Shown piece by piece: positions 50,416-62,400 of a DNA stretch of 64,000 bases. A program made the position numbers and the translations under genes. This DNA comes from Aplidium turbinatum (taxonomy: Eukaryota; Chordata; Ascidiacea; Aplousobranchia; Polyclinidae). Numbering within the stretch: the stretch's first letter is position 1; each line of letters begins with the position of its first letter. The notes beneath the pieces are model-generated. The model saw nothing but the letters and a program-made list of their open reading frames with translations. It had not been told where the DNA came from and searched no databases. Location of the stretch: assembly GCA_918807975.1 (NCBI GenBank), contig OU964931.1, forward strand, positions 14,952,251 through 15,016,250. Reading direction: 5' to 3'.

Positions 50416-53400
50416 TCATCCTTCTTTTTTGTCTTCTTTCTTTACATCTTCCCCGAACAAAATACTTGCGCAAGCCTGCCGGAGTTTCTTATCAGAGACG
50501 ATGTAGAGATACGGGTTGGTTGCTATCAAAATCTTGGCAGCAATCTGCAAAGAAAATTCAAGTTGATTCTTTACTTTTCTGTAGTTTTCTTCAAAAGAGC
50601 ATGGTCTTCATCTCGAAACATCGTAAATTCATCAATATTTTTACCAGTAACAAAAATAACTGATTATTTCTGATGCACTGCAGACCAATTTCATTGCATA
50701 CGAACGTTGTCATCTTTGCATTAGTTTAACGCCGGCAGACGTTGAATCAATGCAAAAATGACGGATTATGCTGTCTTGGGTGTCTTGTGCCTGCTCTTTG
50801 TTGTTATTTGCTATTCAGTTTTACTTTTGGACTGCAAATAAATAACATAAACTTCGCATAATTTCAAAATACAAACAAAATTTCACGTAACACTCTGCCT
50901 TGCACATTGAGCAGGCAGCCAAAGATACGAGTTTTGCCCGGTAAACATTAAGAAATTCTACCAGGTCCCAATGACACCACCAACCAATCAGAACATGTTT
51001 TAAGAGGCTGCCGTCCAATTGTGAATCTTCTAGCACTCAGCCAGAGAGTTGACTCTTGCTTTGAACTTTGTTTGGTAATTATAAAAGAGTAATGATAGGT
51101 GTGGGAATTAAAATGACTGCTCTCTAGCCCAGGGGTGGGCAAACTTTTTTCTCGTGGGCCGCATTCAGAATCTGAATTTGTTCGAGGGCCGCAGTATAGT
51201 ATAATTAAGATTATAAGCCAAAACATGAAATCTAAAATAGTCAAAACACAAGCTTTTATTTATTTTTAAAGTGATCAAAGAAACGTAGATTTTATATACA
51301 GTAGCCTACACTACATGTGTTACATAAAATTGATGGATTGAATCTTTATCCTCGGACTGGAAAAGCTTCTTGCAGAGCTTAATCCTGGCAGTTTCGCATA
51401 CTTGTAGAGGCTTTGAATCACTGACGCAGGCCCGGTTACCGAGATTGACAGAGTGAAGTTTCCGATTGTTGAAGTCTTGTTGCCGGGGAACTATTCCATC
51501 CATTAAATGCCGCTGAATGGAGAGCAGTTCTTAACGTGCGTTGCTCAAGCGCACACCCCGAGAGTCGAACCAGCGCCGCTTGATCTTGAAGCTTCTTCGT
51601 TCCAGAAGTGACGCGCTAACCAATTGAGCTATCGGGGCGACGGAAAAGATATAAAAAATGTTTGTCTCAATTATTTATTTGAATATTACCCACATCAAGA
51701 TAACGCTTTGACAAACGCACTTTGAGCGAATTAAACAGAATGCATCTGTGAGCGAATTAACATAATCAGAAAAACTGTCGCAATCGCCGCTTTTCTCTCT
51801 ACCAACACCAAGAGTCTTGGCCTTGATCCAAGCAGAGATGGGCGTGATCTTGAAGATCACTTTTTTTGGTGATCTTGATCTAAGATCATTTTTTTTGTGT
51901 GATCTTGATCTTGAAAAACAATAAGATCAAGATCACTTTAAAATTGAAGTTTACTTACTAGATAGAGGCATTTTTTTAGAACTCGTACTGTACAAATATG
52001 CGGTGGGATGGCGCAACGGATAAGGCGTTGGCTTTCCAATTATACAAACCTGGTTCGACTCCCGGCTTCAGCTGGTTGTTGAAAAACACCGCTCACCTCT
52101 ACCCAGGGTGTAATAAATTGGGTGGGCGTAGTTGCTGAAGTAAAGGCGGCCGAGAGAAAGGAACTGGCCACCCTACTCTCCATAGTGCCGAAGGCTTAGT
52201 ACAATGAGAACCTTATCTTCTCATACCCGACACTTGAATCAAGTATGGGACCCCCCTTTACCTTACTGTACAAAGTAGTTAGTGGCAACTACCAACATTA
52301 AGCCACTGTTAATATAATATGTGTCCAACAAAAGACGATTTAAAGTCACCATCTAATCTGGTCAGCGTTGCCATTTCAAAATTAAAAAAGTTTTCTGTGT
52401 TGGTCATATAAAGAAGTCAATTTCCGTGTACTTAATGTTGACGTATAATAAAAAAGGATTTAACTTTGTTCACAAGTTCCATGTGTGAATTTTAAAGAAA
52501 TGTTTGCTTTCTTTGACTCAATTTTAGATGTTTCAAAAGTCTAGAATGGCGGTGTTAAAACATCTGGACTCTAGCCGACTTTGGTCATGTAAAGTGGTTT
52601 ATTGCAGCAAATCAACCAGACTAAGTCTGAGTATGGAGTGGTTTGTGTGACCGCAAACCTCTGAACGTTTTTGAAAGCAGACAACAGTATCAAGGTTGCC
52701 AGATGGGTAAATAGTGCAATAAACATTGACATAATGCAGTGAAACTTAAAACTACTTAGTAACACGAATAAAAACTCCCACATGAACCAGACAAAAATTT
52801 GGTAAAAAATGATGCAGTTCAAAGTTTATATTTATTTATTATAAATAAAAAGTATAAAACTAATTGCAAATTTTGCGACTTTTTCAGTACCGTACTACTG
52901 TAATTAACCTCGGCCTTGGGTGTAACGTTGCAGTTCTACGCAAACTACGTCAACAATTGATAGGCCTAATAGCAACAGTCACTAACTTATTACAATTCTT
53001 AGGCCAGTGATCGAGTAGTTAAAAGTCAGCAACACCAACTATATACCTTTACCCTGTTACCCAGGTAGGTTGCTTATAGTAATTATTTTTTGCAACATCA
53101 TTGATCAAAAACTTCATTTTTTTTCAAGTACACAAAAAGTGATCTTGATCTTCAAGATCACATAGTTTGGTGATCTTGCCCATCTCTGGATTCAAGACTA
53201 AAACGAAAAAGAAGTTTCATGATGCGACAGGCCAAAGTCAAAAATTTCGATTGTGACGCAATCGGCGGCTGTTTAGCAATGGCTGCTTTGACACTAATAA
53301 TAGCCATGCATTCATGCAAGATCACAATGTGGCTGGGGAAACAAACTTCTGCAATGCGATAAAAAGATTATAACTTATCTTTATCAAGAAGAAATATATG

Positions 53401-56400
53401 AAGAAAAACTTTAAGTAATTGTAATAATTAAAATTTTCAAGCAATTTTAGGATTACTTTTTTATATAATTGCTTCAGGCTTTCGCGGGCCGTACAAAAAG
53501 TTGTTTCGGACCGCGTGCGGCCGTAGTTTGCCCACCTCTGCTCTAGCCCTAACCACTAAACCAAGCAGATGACGGCGAAACCATCCCTTAATTTGCTTTG
53601 TATCATCTGCTTTTTTACGTCACGGAGAGCATAGCTTACAGTTGGTTCGAGCATTCAGTGGCTGTGGCAGAGTTTTGTCATGTTAAGGTGCATTGAGCAA
53701 ATCAGTCCTTTTTGACATCTGCAGACATCAGTGGCGGCTGGTGGCCTCCTGAATTGGGGGGGCTGCAAGGCAGCATATCCAAGAATTGTTGGAGGGCGAT
53801 ATCAGGCGAACCTTGCGGGCGTGTCGCCGAAGGCGACACCCACGGCGGGGGGTCTGGGGGGCCTCCCCCAGAAAATTTTTTACAATTACATTTAATTTGG
53901 TGCATTTTGAGAGCATTTTCAAAAGAAATTTGGGAGTGGAATAACAGTCAAAAATGCTGCTGTAGAGCTTGAAAAATACTAATATTTCAAATTTTTATAT
54001 TCAAAATCAGTGCCAAATACAAATCAAACTATGTTCTATGCACTTCGTCGTTTTCTCAATAGTTCGCTCAGTTTGTTGTCTGCAAATATTTATTGTCGAT
54101 CGCCGGCATCGGACACGATTGTCCACATACGATCCACACAAAAAAATACACAGAAACAAAAGACAAACAGAAGTACATTCACAGGAATGACGCTGAAGTA
54201 AGCAATAAATTTATTAATCAATCGTCCATTTCAGATCATGCGATCCATATCACACAAATTAAACATGCGAAACAAAAATCAATATTCAAAATGAAATATC
54301 ATACTTAATCTGTTCAAACACCCAACTATAAAAAGAAATTTAAACTTTATCAATCGATGAATGTTGATATCACTGCTGTGCCATAGCAACCATCAAGGCT
54401 AGGTAACGGCATAGCCTACATAGTGGTATTATAATGAAGGAGGTAGTTTGAGTTACGATAGCAGTCATACCTTATCAGGGAATCAACAATAGAGTTTGAC
54501 GATGATTCACATTACCCAACAAAAAAAAGGTCCTTTTCCGTTGTAATGCATCAAATGTTATATGACATACAATGTTACACAAGACTTGATGTTCACGTAG
54601 CCTACGCTATAATGTTTGGGCAAATGGTGAATAATTCTAAATGCATTATTGAATGCAACACGCAAGCGATTAATTCACGTTGGTGATAATTTTCCCATGG
54701 TGACATGCATACATTGGGGTACAATATGAACGGAAGAGAACATTTTTAACTTCACTGGAGCTCTTGTAAAAATTTAATTTATTGGTAAAACAGTATAATG
54801 ATCGTACTTGTCGGTTTATATCCTTGTCATCACACATTGCCGTGTCAAGAAATACACCCAAGTATCTGACGCTATCTACAGATTTGATTTGACTTCCGTT
54901 GAGCCGTGAAATTGGATTTAAATTTAACTTTAAGTGATTAGTTAGAAAATACATAGCAAACGACTTTTTGCAGTTAAAAACGATCTCATTACAAAGTACA
55001 TAATCTTCGCACACACACAGTATATTGCAGTATACATGTAGTATAACCGTAGCTACATCTTTTTTGGAGCACCCTGCATGTATGCACCCACTGCTCCAGA
55101 ACTAAAAATGCTTGGAAGTTAACATTTTTTATTCTTTCCTACAAAAATTATCTTTTGCCAGCTGAAGCCAGCTAGCAACCCTGCATGTATCACAATACAG
55201 AAGGACAAAGACAAAATCTCAATTCTATCACAAGTATAAATGCCCACTGGATGGCAAGTATAATTCAGTTCAATTCAAATTATTTTTCTTTGACAGAATG
55301 CAAAAGAAATGATATTGTAAAAAAGAAATACAGTAACAAAACTAACAAAAGGAAAAGGTGGCAAAACCTTAATGGTTTAAGACGTGCATGAAAGGATCTA
55401 ATATTGCGGTATATGCATCGATAAATATAGTTAAGCACGGCCACCAAACCTGACACTTTAAAACAAGTAGATGAATTAGTTAAGAATCAGTCGCCTCCTC
55501 ATTCCAGAAACAATTGGAGCGCCAATTCTTAAAGCAATGAGAACACGACTGAACCTAACATTACAAAAACAAACAAATACACACACACATATTGTAATTA
55601 TAACCATTGATCTCGCTCAAGCCATAGGTGCCACATTTACTCTTTGCTACACATTACTGAGCATCACATATAAAGGACAGCGGACCTTTATTTATAGATG
55701 AATTCCATTCGGCGACTTTTTGCCATGGCAAAATGGTCAATTACCCTCTCGTTGAAATCTTTGGTTTCAGTTATTAAGCGATTTTCTATTGACACCATGG
55801 CTAATGCAGAAAGTCTTTCAGTACACATGGTGCTGCGGGAAAAGGTTTTAATCCTTTTCAGTGATGAAAAGCAACGTTCTGGTTCTGCTGTTGACATTGG
55901 AGTGGTAAGTAGAATTTTAGCTAGCTTTATTACTTCAGAAAAAGTTGATTGCATTCCTTCCAGGTTTAGCAACGAAAGCAGCTGCACAAGTCCACTCACT
56001 GAATGCATGTCATTTCTAGAATAGAGAACAGACAGCTCCGGTTTGAGCTTGTCTTTGATTAACATAGGGTATGCTTCACAACATTTTTCTAAAGCTTTTT
56101 CTGGAAACTGTCTTGCATATTGTGAAGCATTTTTCAAATTAAATAAAGTGCTTGCTTCAAGATGATTGGTGAACTTGAACCTTTCTTGACACTGCATTAA
56201 GACAACATCACATACTTCTTTAGCATCAATGATTTGGGATTCAGGCATTCTCCGTGTGGGTGAAGGTGACTCATTGTCTGCAGCAATGCCTTCCCTTATT
56301 CTTTGTATTGCTGACAGAAAATTATCCAGAGAGCACTGCACTTTGAATGACTCAAGCTCCACAGACTGCAGCTGAGCAAACAGTATGTCAACATGAGGCA

Positions 56401-59400
56401 TGATTTTCGAAAAGAAATCTAACCAAAACACAAATTTTGGATCTATGAGCATTTGTTTTATACCAGCAGCAGCAAAGCCAGTCACCGAAGAGTTGCTTTG
56501 TTCCAAAGTTGAGCAGCATTCTATAAGTGCGTCTTTTACCTCCGATACAGCATTCACCGTCCTGCTTTTAAAATTCCATCGTGTTGCTGATGGGCGAGGA
56601 ATACGCCTTTGAGCAACTTGGTCCAAAGCAGCCATTCTTTGAGGAGATTTGGAGAAAAAACTTGGGATTCCCGAAAGACTGTTAAAAAAGACTCTGACAC
56701 TGGTATTCTGCGAAGTGGCTTTTTGTATAACCAAGTTTAGCTGGTGTGCATAACAATGGACAAAGTGTGCATTGCTATATACTTGCTTGATTCTTGATTG
56801 CACACCATTTCTTGCACCACTCATAGCAGCAGCACCATCATAAGTTTGTGCTACAAGTTTGGATGTATTGCTCCCAAGCAAAACTTTAAGTTCCTGAAAT
56901 AGGATTGAAGACAGAGCTTCTGCTGTCTGGTTAGCAGGATTAAAAAAAACCCAAAATCTTTCAACAGGCTTCCCATGACTTTCATACCGTAGTACAATCA
57001 CCATCTGTGTCTTCTCTGAGATGTCAGTAGTTTCATCACACATGATTGCTACAAATTCAGACTGTGATATTTCTTCTTTAATTTTGCTTTTGCAAAGCTC
57101 AAAAATCGTTTCCAAAAGCTCATTTTGAATAGTTTTGGATGTACCTTTGAATACCTTTGCAGAATTAAAATGATTTTGGAAGCGTGAGTCAAGATTGGAA
57201 GCAAAATCAATTAACCCCATGAACACACCAGGATTTTTTGAGCCTTGACTTTCATCATGTCCCCTTAATGGCAATTCAAATCTGCCACAAAATTTTATAC
57301 AATCTATAATCTTTGACAATACTGTTCTGTTCTTCGTTACTTCTTCATTATGTTTAGTAATGGAGAGTTGATATCCAGAATCTATAAGTGTAGCAATATT
57401 AACTCTGCCAAGCACTGAAAGACTCAAAGTATTGTTCATGTGGAAAGTTGATCTACTATGCTTCTCTGTCTTTCTACTGAGATGTTTCAGGTCTTTCACA
57501 CCTACTTTGGTCCAGGAATGTTCTTGATCTCCACCAAACAGTAAACAGGGAAAGCAAAAGAAAGCATTTTCACTGTTGCAGCCACACAGCCAGTCATGAT
57601 CATCATACACATTTCTGTTAAACTTCCTTGCATAAGGGTTACCTCTACTGGTGGATGATTGGGAAATGTCAAGGTTTGGAGTGGGTCTTCCTTGTGCTTT
57701 GATGCTAAGTTTTTCTTGCAGAGACAACTGGGAAAACCTAATTTTTTTCAATGACATTACAGAATTATCCATTGTATATAAATTGCAAAATGTTCCAATT
57801 GAAGTGTAAATTATTATAGCATAAACCTGTTAAGACAAATGAAATCATTGTCAATTTTTTTAAATGAAGGTAGATTCAGAGTCAAAATAAGAGTATCCAT
57901 ATATATATGATATTTTTTTTTTATTTATTTGCATCAGACTCAAGATGAAAGTAGAAACAAAGCAGATACTCAACTCCGAAGAGCTGAGTCGTAATGTACC
58001 AAATACAAAGATTGAGTGTAACAGTCTGTTCGCATTAGTTCATATATCCATTGGTTGGAAGACAAGTTACAGCGGGTTACAAACTGATATAATTTTTTAC
58101 AAATGAAAGCTTGAAAAATGGTGATATTGTTATCAATGAATGCAGAGGTGATGCTGCATCGTCTCTGCAGATTAAACAACATTCTGTAACAATTATTGTA
58201 TCCAACACGTAAGCGATTACTACTGGATAGAAGATAGTTACACCATAGTTGACAGGCATATAAAGGCATACAATAGGAACGAAACAACACATTTTTAACA
58301 GCAATCAAACGTTTGGAAAACCTTGCTTTTAACATGTTTTCAGAACAATACAATGACCGTAATTGTCGTTTCATGTCTTTATCATCAGGTAGAAGCGTTA
58401 ATTATTACTCCAATATATTTCAAGGGTCTCAAAGCAGATACGATTTTTATTTAAATACCGTATTATATATGATCGGATTATAGCCAAATTTCAACATCTA
58501 GGCTTTATATAAAACACCAACAGTTTTGTTGCAATTAAATATAATGTCATGAGAAACTACATACATTTGACAAACATTGATGAGTTTCTGGAGTCCCTTG
58601 ACACTTGATGCAAAACAACACAAGCCTTCAGCATACATTAAATGATTGAAGACAGGAGTTGCCAATGCAGCAGCCAACAGAAAGACCGTTTAATTCAAAA
58701 GATAAATCATTCATGTAGATGCACTTCTGCAGCATACCGGTACTAGACCTAGAGGGCAGACACTAGTGAAGCACCTAACTTAACTATCTATCACTCCTGA
58801 CGGATCACTGAGTGGAAACAATTATCGTTCCTTGCCCTAGAAAATACTATACCAACCCTCAGCAGCATGGAGTCACATGCAAAGATCAAAACTGGGCAAA
58901 GATCAAAACCCTAACCTTATTCCTAACTCTAACCCTTACCTTAATTAACCCTACCTAACTTTAATCCTAACTCTGGCAACACCTGATTGTAACTATGGCA
59001 ACAAGTGTGTAAAAATAGCCACTTTGTAATAACAATAATAGGATGGATAAAGAAAACCGGACATAAAAGAAACCCATCCTCAGGCAAAAGCAGGTTTCGA
59101 TGTGGCCCAGGAGAGCAGGTGTTGAGCTCTTTTTATGGTCAGACTGCACATCACAGTCACACAGTAGCCTAAGACGATTGAGGTTCGAGATCCAGTGTAA
59201 GTTATTGTTTCTTGTCCTAGCACTATTGTTTCTTGTCCTAGCACTGTTGTTTTCTTGCCCTAGTACCGGTACATCCTATAACCTGTTGAATACCCTAATC
59301 CTACAGCTATCACATTTACAGTCATGTCTCATCGCTACTCTGCGAAACAAAACTTAACTTTAAAAAGTCTGTAGAATTATTCGGTTAGGGGGGGGGGGGC

Positions 59401-62400
59401 TGTTTTCCATGCAGCCCCAACAGATTCAAAAATTGCTGTTATGTATTCTGTAAAATACCAAAAGAGGTGGAGCTTCAAGGATATTTTTTAGCCAATCAGA
59501 GCACTTGAAATCCAAAATCTGGGGCTGCAAAGAATGTTGTCCCAAAGCCATGTTTCCAAACAAATTTTTAAATATTTTAATTTTCAATCCGCAATCCATA
59601 AGTGAAAAAAGTAATCGGGTCGGACAAACACAGAGGAAAACATATCTTCCCTTTTTTCTCTTTCTTTCAGGGGGGGCTGCAGCCCTGCAGCCCCATGGCA
59701 CGAGCCGCCACTGGCAGACATTGAGTCAATGCAAAATGCACCGATTTGCTGGCTGAGAAAGTCCACTTACATTGTTGATGGCAACGTAAAAACCTGGCAA
59801 AGCGGTAACATTGTAGAGGATTGTGGTGTAGGCGAATAGGGCGTATGGAAGCAGCGATAGCACCAGTTGCATTGGAACAATGAAGATAAGCTGAAACGAT
59901 TACAAGCAAATGTTATGAGCGAAGGTTTTGATGGGATCACTGTGCTAAGCACGACGTTTGACATGCTTTGCACTAAATTCATTTGCTGTGTTGCAGCCAT
60001 AATGAAGTATGGTTGAAGACTAAAAATGTATGTAAAAACCATTTGAGGGCCAGTGACACACTTATCTACCACAGACTTGTTCAAAATTAAATACTTTCAA
60101 TTTTTTTAGCCTTTTGCATTGATTCCCATGGTTTTGACTACGGTATGCGAAATCCTAAAATGACAAACATTTTGCTCTCAGATTATAGGATACCTTGCCT
60201 CAAGAGTCCTAAACATTTTGTCTATTTTTTACCGAAATCTCCCATTTTTGCCTGGCGGTGGAACTCTATATTTCAACAGAAAAGTAAGAAAACACTTTCA
60301 TCTAATGCCCTTCTGATAGCTTACCAGTGCAAAATCAATTTCTAAATTTGTGGCATGATTTCGGAAAGTGTGGAGGGAACAAAAGGGCAGCACTTATCGC
60401 AACTAGTGGTGAAAAGGTATTTTGCTTATTTCAGGCAATCTATACACACGTTTTGAATTATTCCAACGGGTCTAGTCTGACAGAAAAAGACTTGAGATTT
60501 ATTTCAGGGTATCCAATTATTCAAGCGACAATCCTTGATGATGATGGCATCTTTTAAGATAACAACGCCCAGATCCGTGCCGCTTGCTTGGTTAAGAATC
60601 GATGTGATTGTGTGAAGAACATAAAAGTAAGCTGCAATACAGGCCAGCTATGAAGCCGCTGTGATCTCCAGATTTAAATATCATCGACTGATTGTGATAC
60701 CCACATTGAGCACAAAGTTGGAAACCACTACCCTCCATCAACGCATCTGAAAACTCTGGAAAAGTTTTTGATGAAAGAATTGCTAGAATCTCGATTGATC
60801 GAGTCAAAATGTCGTATTGTTCCATTCCTACTATGAAGAAACTGTAGCTTAGGAGAAGACGGGGCAAAGCGGGACACTTTTCGTAAAAACGTAGTCTAAT
60901 TTCAGCAACAGTGATGGTTGGATTTAGTTAATTTCTTTTTTAATCGAAAGCCTTAGTTGGTCAGCATATTTGGTTTGAAGATCAAGCAGAATCTTTCTAC
61001 TGTTATAGTAGGTACAAATCAAAAAAGAATTTTTTTTTTTGAATGTCCCGCTTTGCCCCAGCCGTGGGGCAAAGTGGGACACTTCATTTTTGCATGATTT
61101 GGTACTGTTTAGCCACTTCTCTCAAAGACAACTTCTTGCTTTTCACATCTTCTATTGCATTCTTAATATTGATAGCCTATCCGTCCATTTACCTATTTCA
61201 GTTTTTCTCTTATAGCGACGAACCATTGTCAGAATTAAACTGTGTAGGCCTAGCGGTACAATATAAATGAATGCTGACAAATATTTTACAATCTTGAAGG
61301 CTAAAAGAATTATAAACAAAATTCAATCAACAGAAGAACCACAGATACAATGTAGACTTCTAGAGTCTCATGTTGCCCTAATGCACTGTCCCACTTTGCC
61401 CCAAAGTAGGCTATAGCCTTTAGAAAATAACATCTCTGCTGAAACTTGTAAAGTTTGAGGTAAAAATTGCTTTTGTTATCAACACATACTGTCTCAATGT
61501 CTAAAATAAAAACAAAGCTACCAACAAATTCGCTTATGCTAACGAATGTGGTAGCTACTTTTCCATCTCTTTCTTATAACAAATTATGCCAAAACACATT
61601 TTACTTTCTCACGACACGCGTTGTGCTCTGCCAGTCGCCATTTTTTCACAGCAAATACAGTTTATAGTTGCCTAACTAGTGCTTCCGGTTAGAGGGAGCC
61701 AAAGAATACAAAACGTGAGAAATCGCGATGTCCCGCTTTGCTCCGTCTTCCCCTATGTACAGAAAATTCTATTTATTTTTCCCCTGTTCTTGCAGGCGAC
61801 ATTATTAAGTTCCAATTTTTCTTAATACTAAAATGTATCTATACATTGGCAGAAAAAAAAAACTTACCCAGTATTCCTCGGTTTTAGTTGATACTTTGAA
61901 ATAGCTTTGTATGATGTCGTACAAAGGCCAAAGAAACCACCATACAGATATAAAAGCAATGTACATCCAGTATTTTCTACAAAAAAAACAAACAGAAAGT
62001 GTTAAATTGTATTATCGTATGCTACAAATCTGAAACCGTAGATTTTAATTTATATCCTACTTCCGGCATGGCATTATTAGCATTGCTTTTAAGCAGGCAT
62101 CGGCTCCAAGTATTGTTGTAGACTTGTAGTAGCTTATAGCTTACGGCAGATGAGCTAGGGCCATTGACTTTCAAACATGTTTTGATGCATTTCTCCCTTT
62201 GCCTATGTTGAAGCTTTTATTTTCTTCTCTAATAAACTAAATTGGCAGTATCAGGTTGGCGCAACGGATAAGGCGGTGGCTTTCCAATTATGCAAACCTG
62301 GTTCGACTCCCGGTTTCAGCTGGTTGTTGAAAAGCACCGCTCACCTCTACCCAGGGTGTAATAAATTGGGCGGGCGTAGTTGCTGAAGTAAAGGCGGCCG

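Larger units (their letters stand above)
51130..53540. mobile_element. hAT-like element, Charlie-type ends (2,411 bp, with nested insertions)
   Basis: Ends are CAGGGGTGGGCAAACTTTTT and, inward from the right, CAGAGGTGGGCAAACTACGG. A perfect 8-bp target duplication CTCTAGCC flanks it (51122-51129 and 53541-53548). GGGCCGC blocks lie inside both ends. The ends resemble the Charlie group. No transposase frame recognised; the interior is largely another element (51833-53188). It lies in the opsin's last intron. Confidence 0.88.
53729..59713 (-). mobile_element. Young, apparently complete hAT DNA transposon (5,985 bp)
   Basis: The element begins CAGTGGCGGCTGGTGGCC and its other end, read inward, is CAGTGGCGGCTCGTGCCA. 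It is flanked by a perfect 8-bp target duplication GCAGACAT (53721-53728 and 59714-59721). Removing the element and one duplication restores a copy of the palindromic MITE common in this window. It contains one open transposase gene on the minus strand and two fragments of one LINE family. CAG...CTG ends, 8-bp duplication and transposase type all mark the hAT superfamily. It sits in the opsin's last intron, in the same orientation as the opsin. Intact frame and perfect duplications suggest recent movement. Confidence 0.93.

Noticed and set aside
51545-51642. Functional tRNA gene on the minus strand
   Set aside because: Boxes A and B look right but the anticodon and T stems do not pair.
55688-57772. 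Domesticated host ZMYM1-type gene
   Set aside because: Matching terminal repeats and a perfect 8-bp target duplication around it show a transposon.
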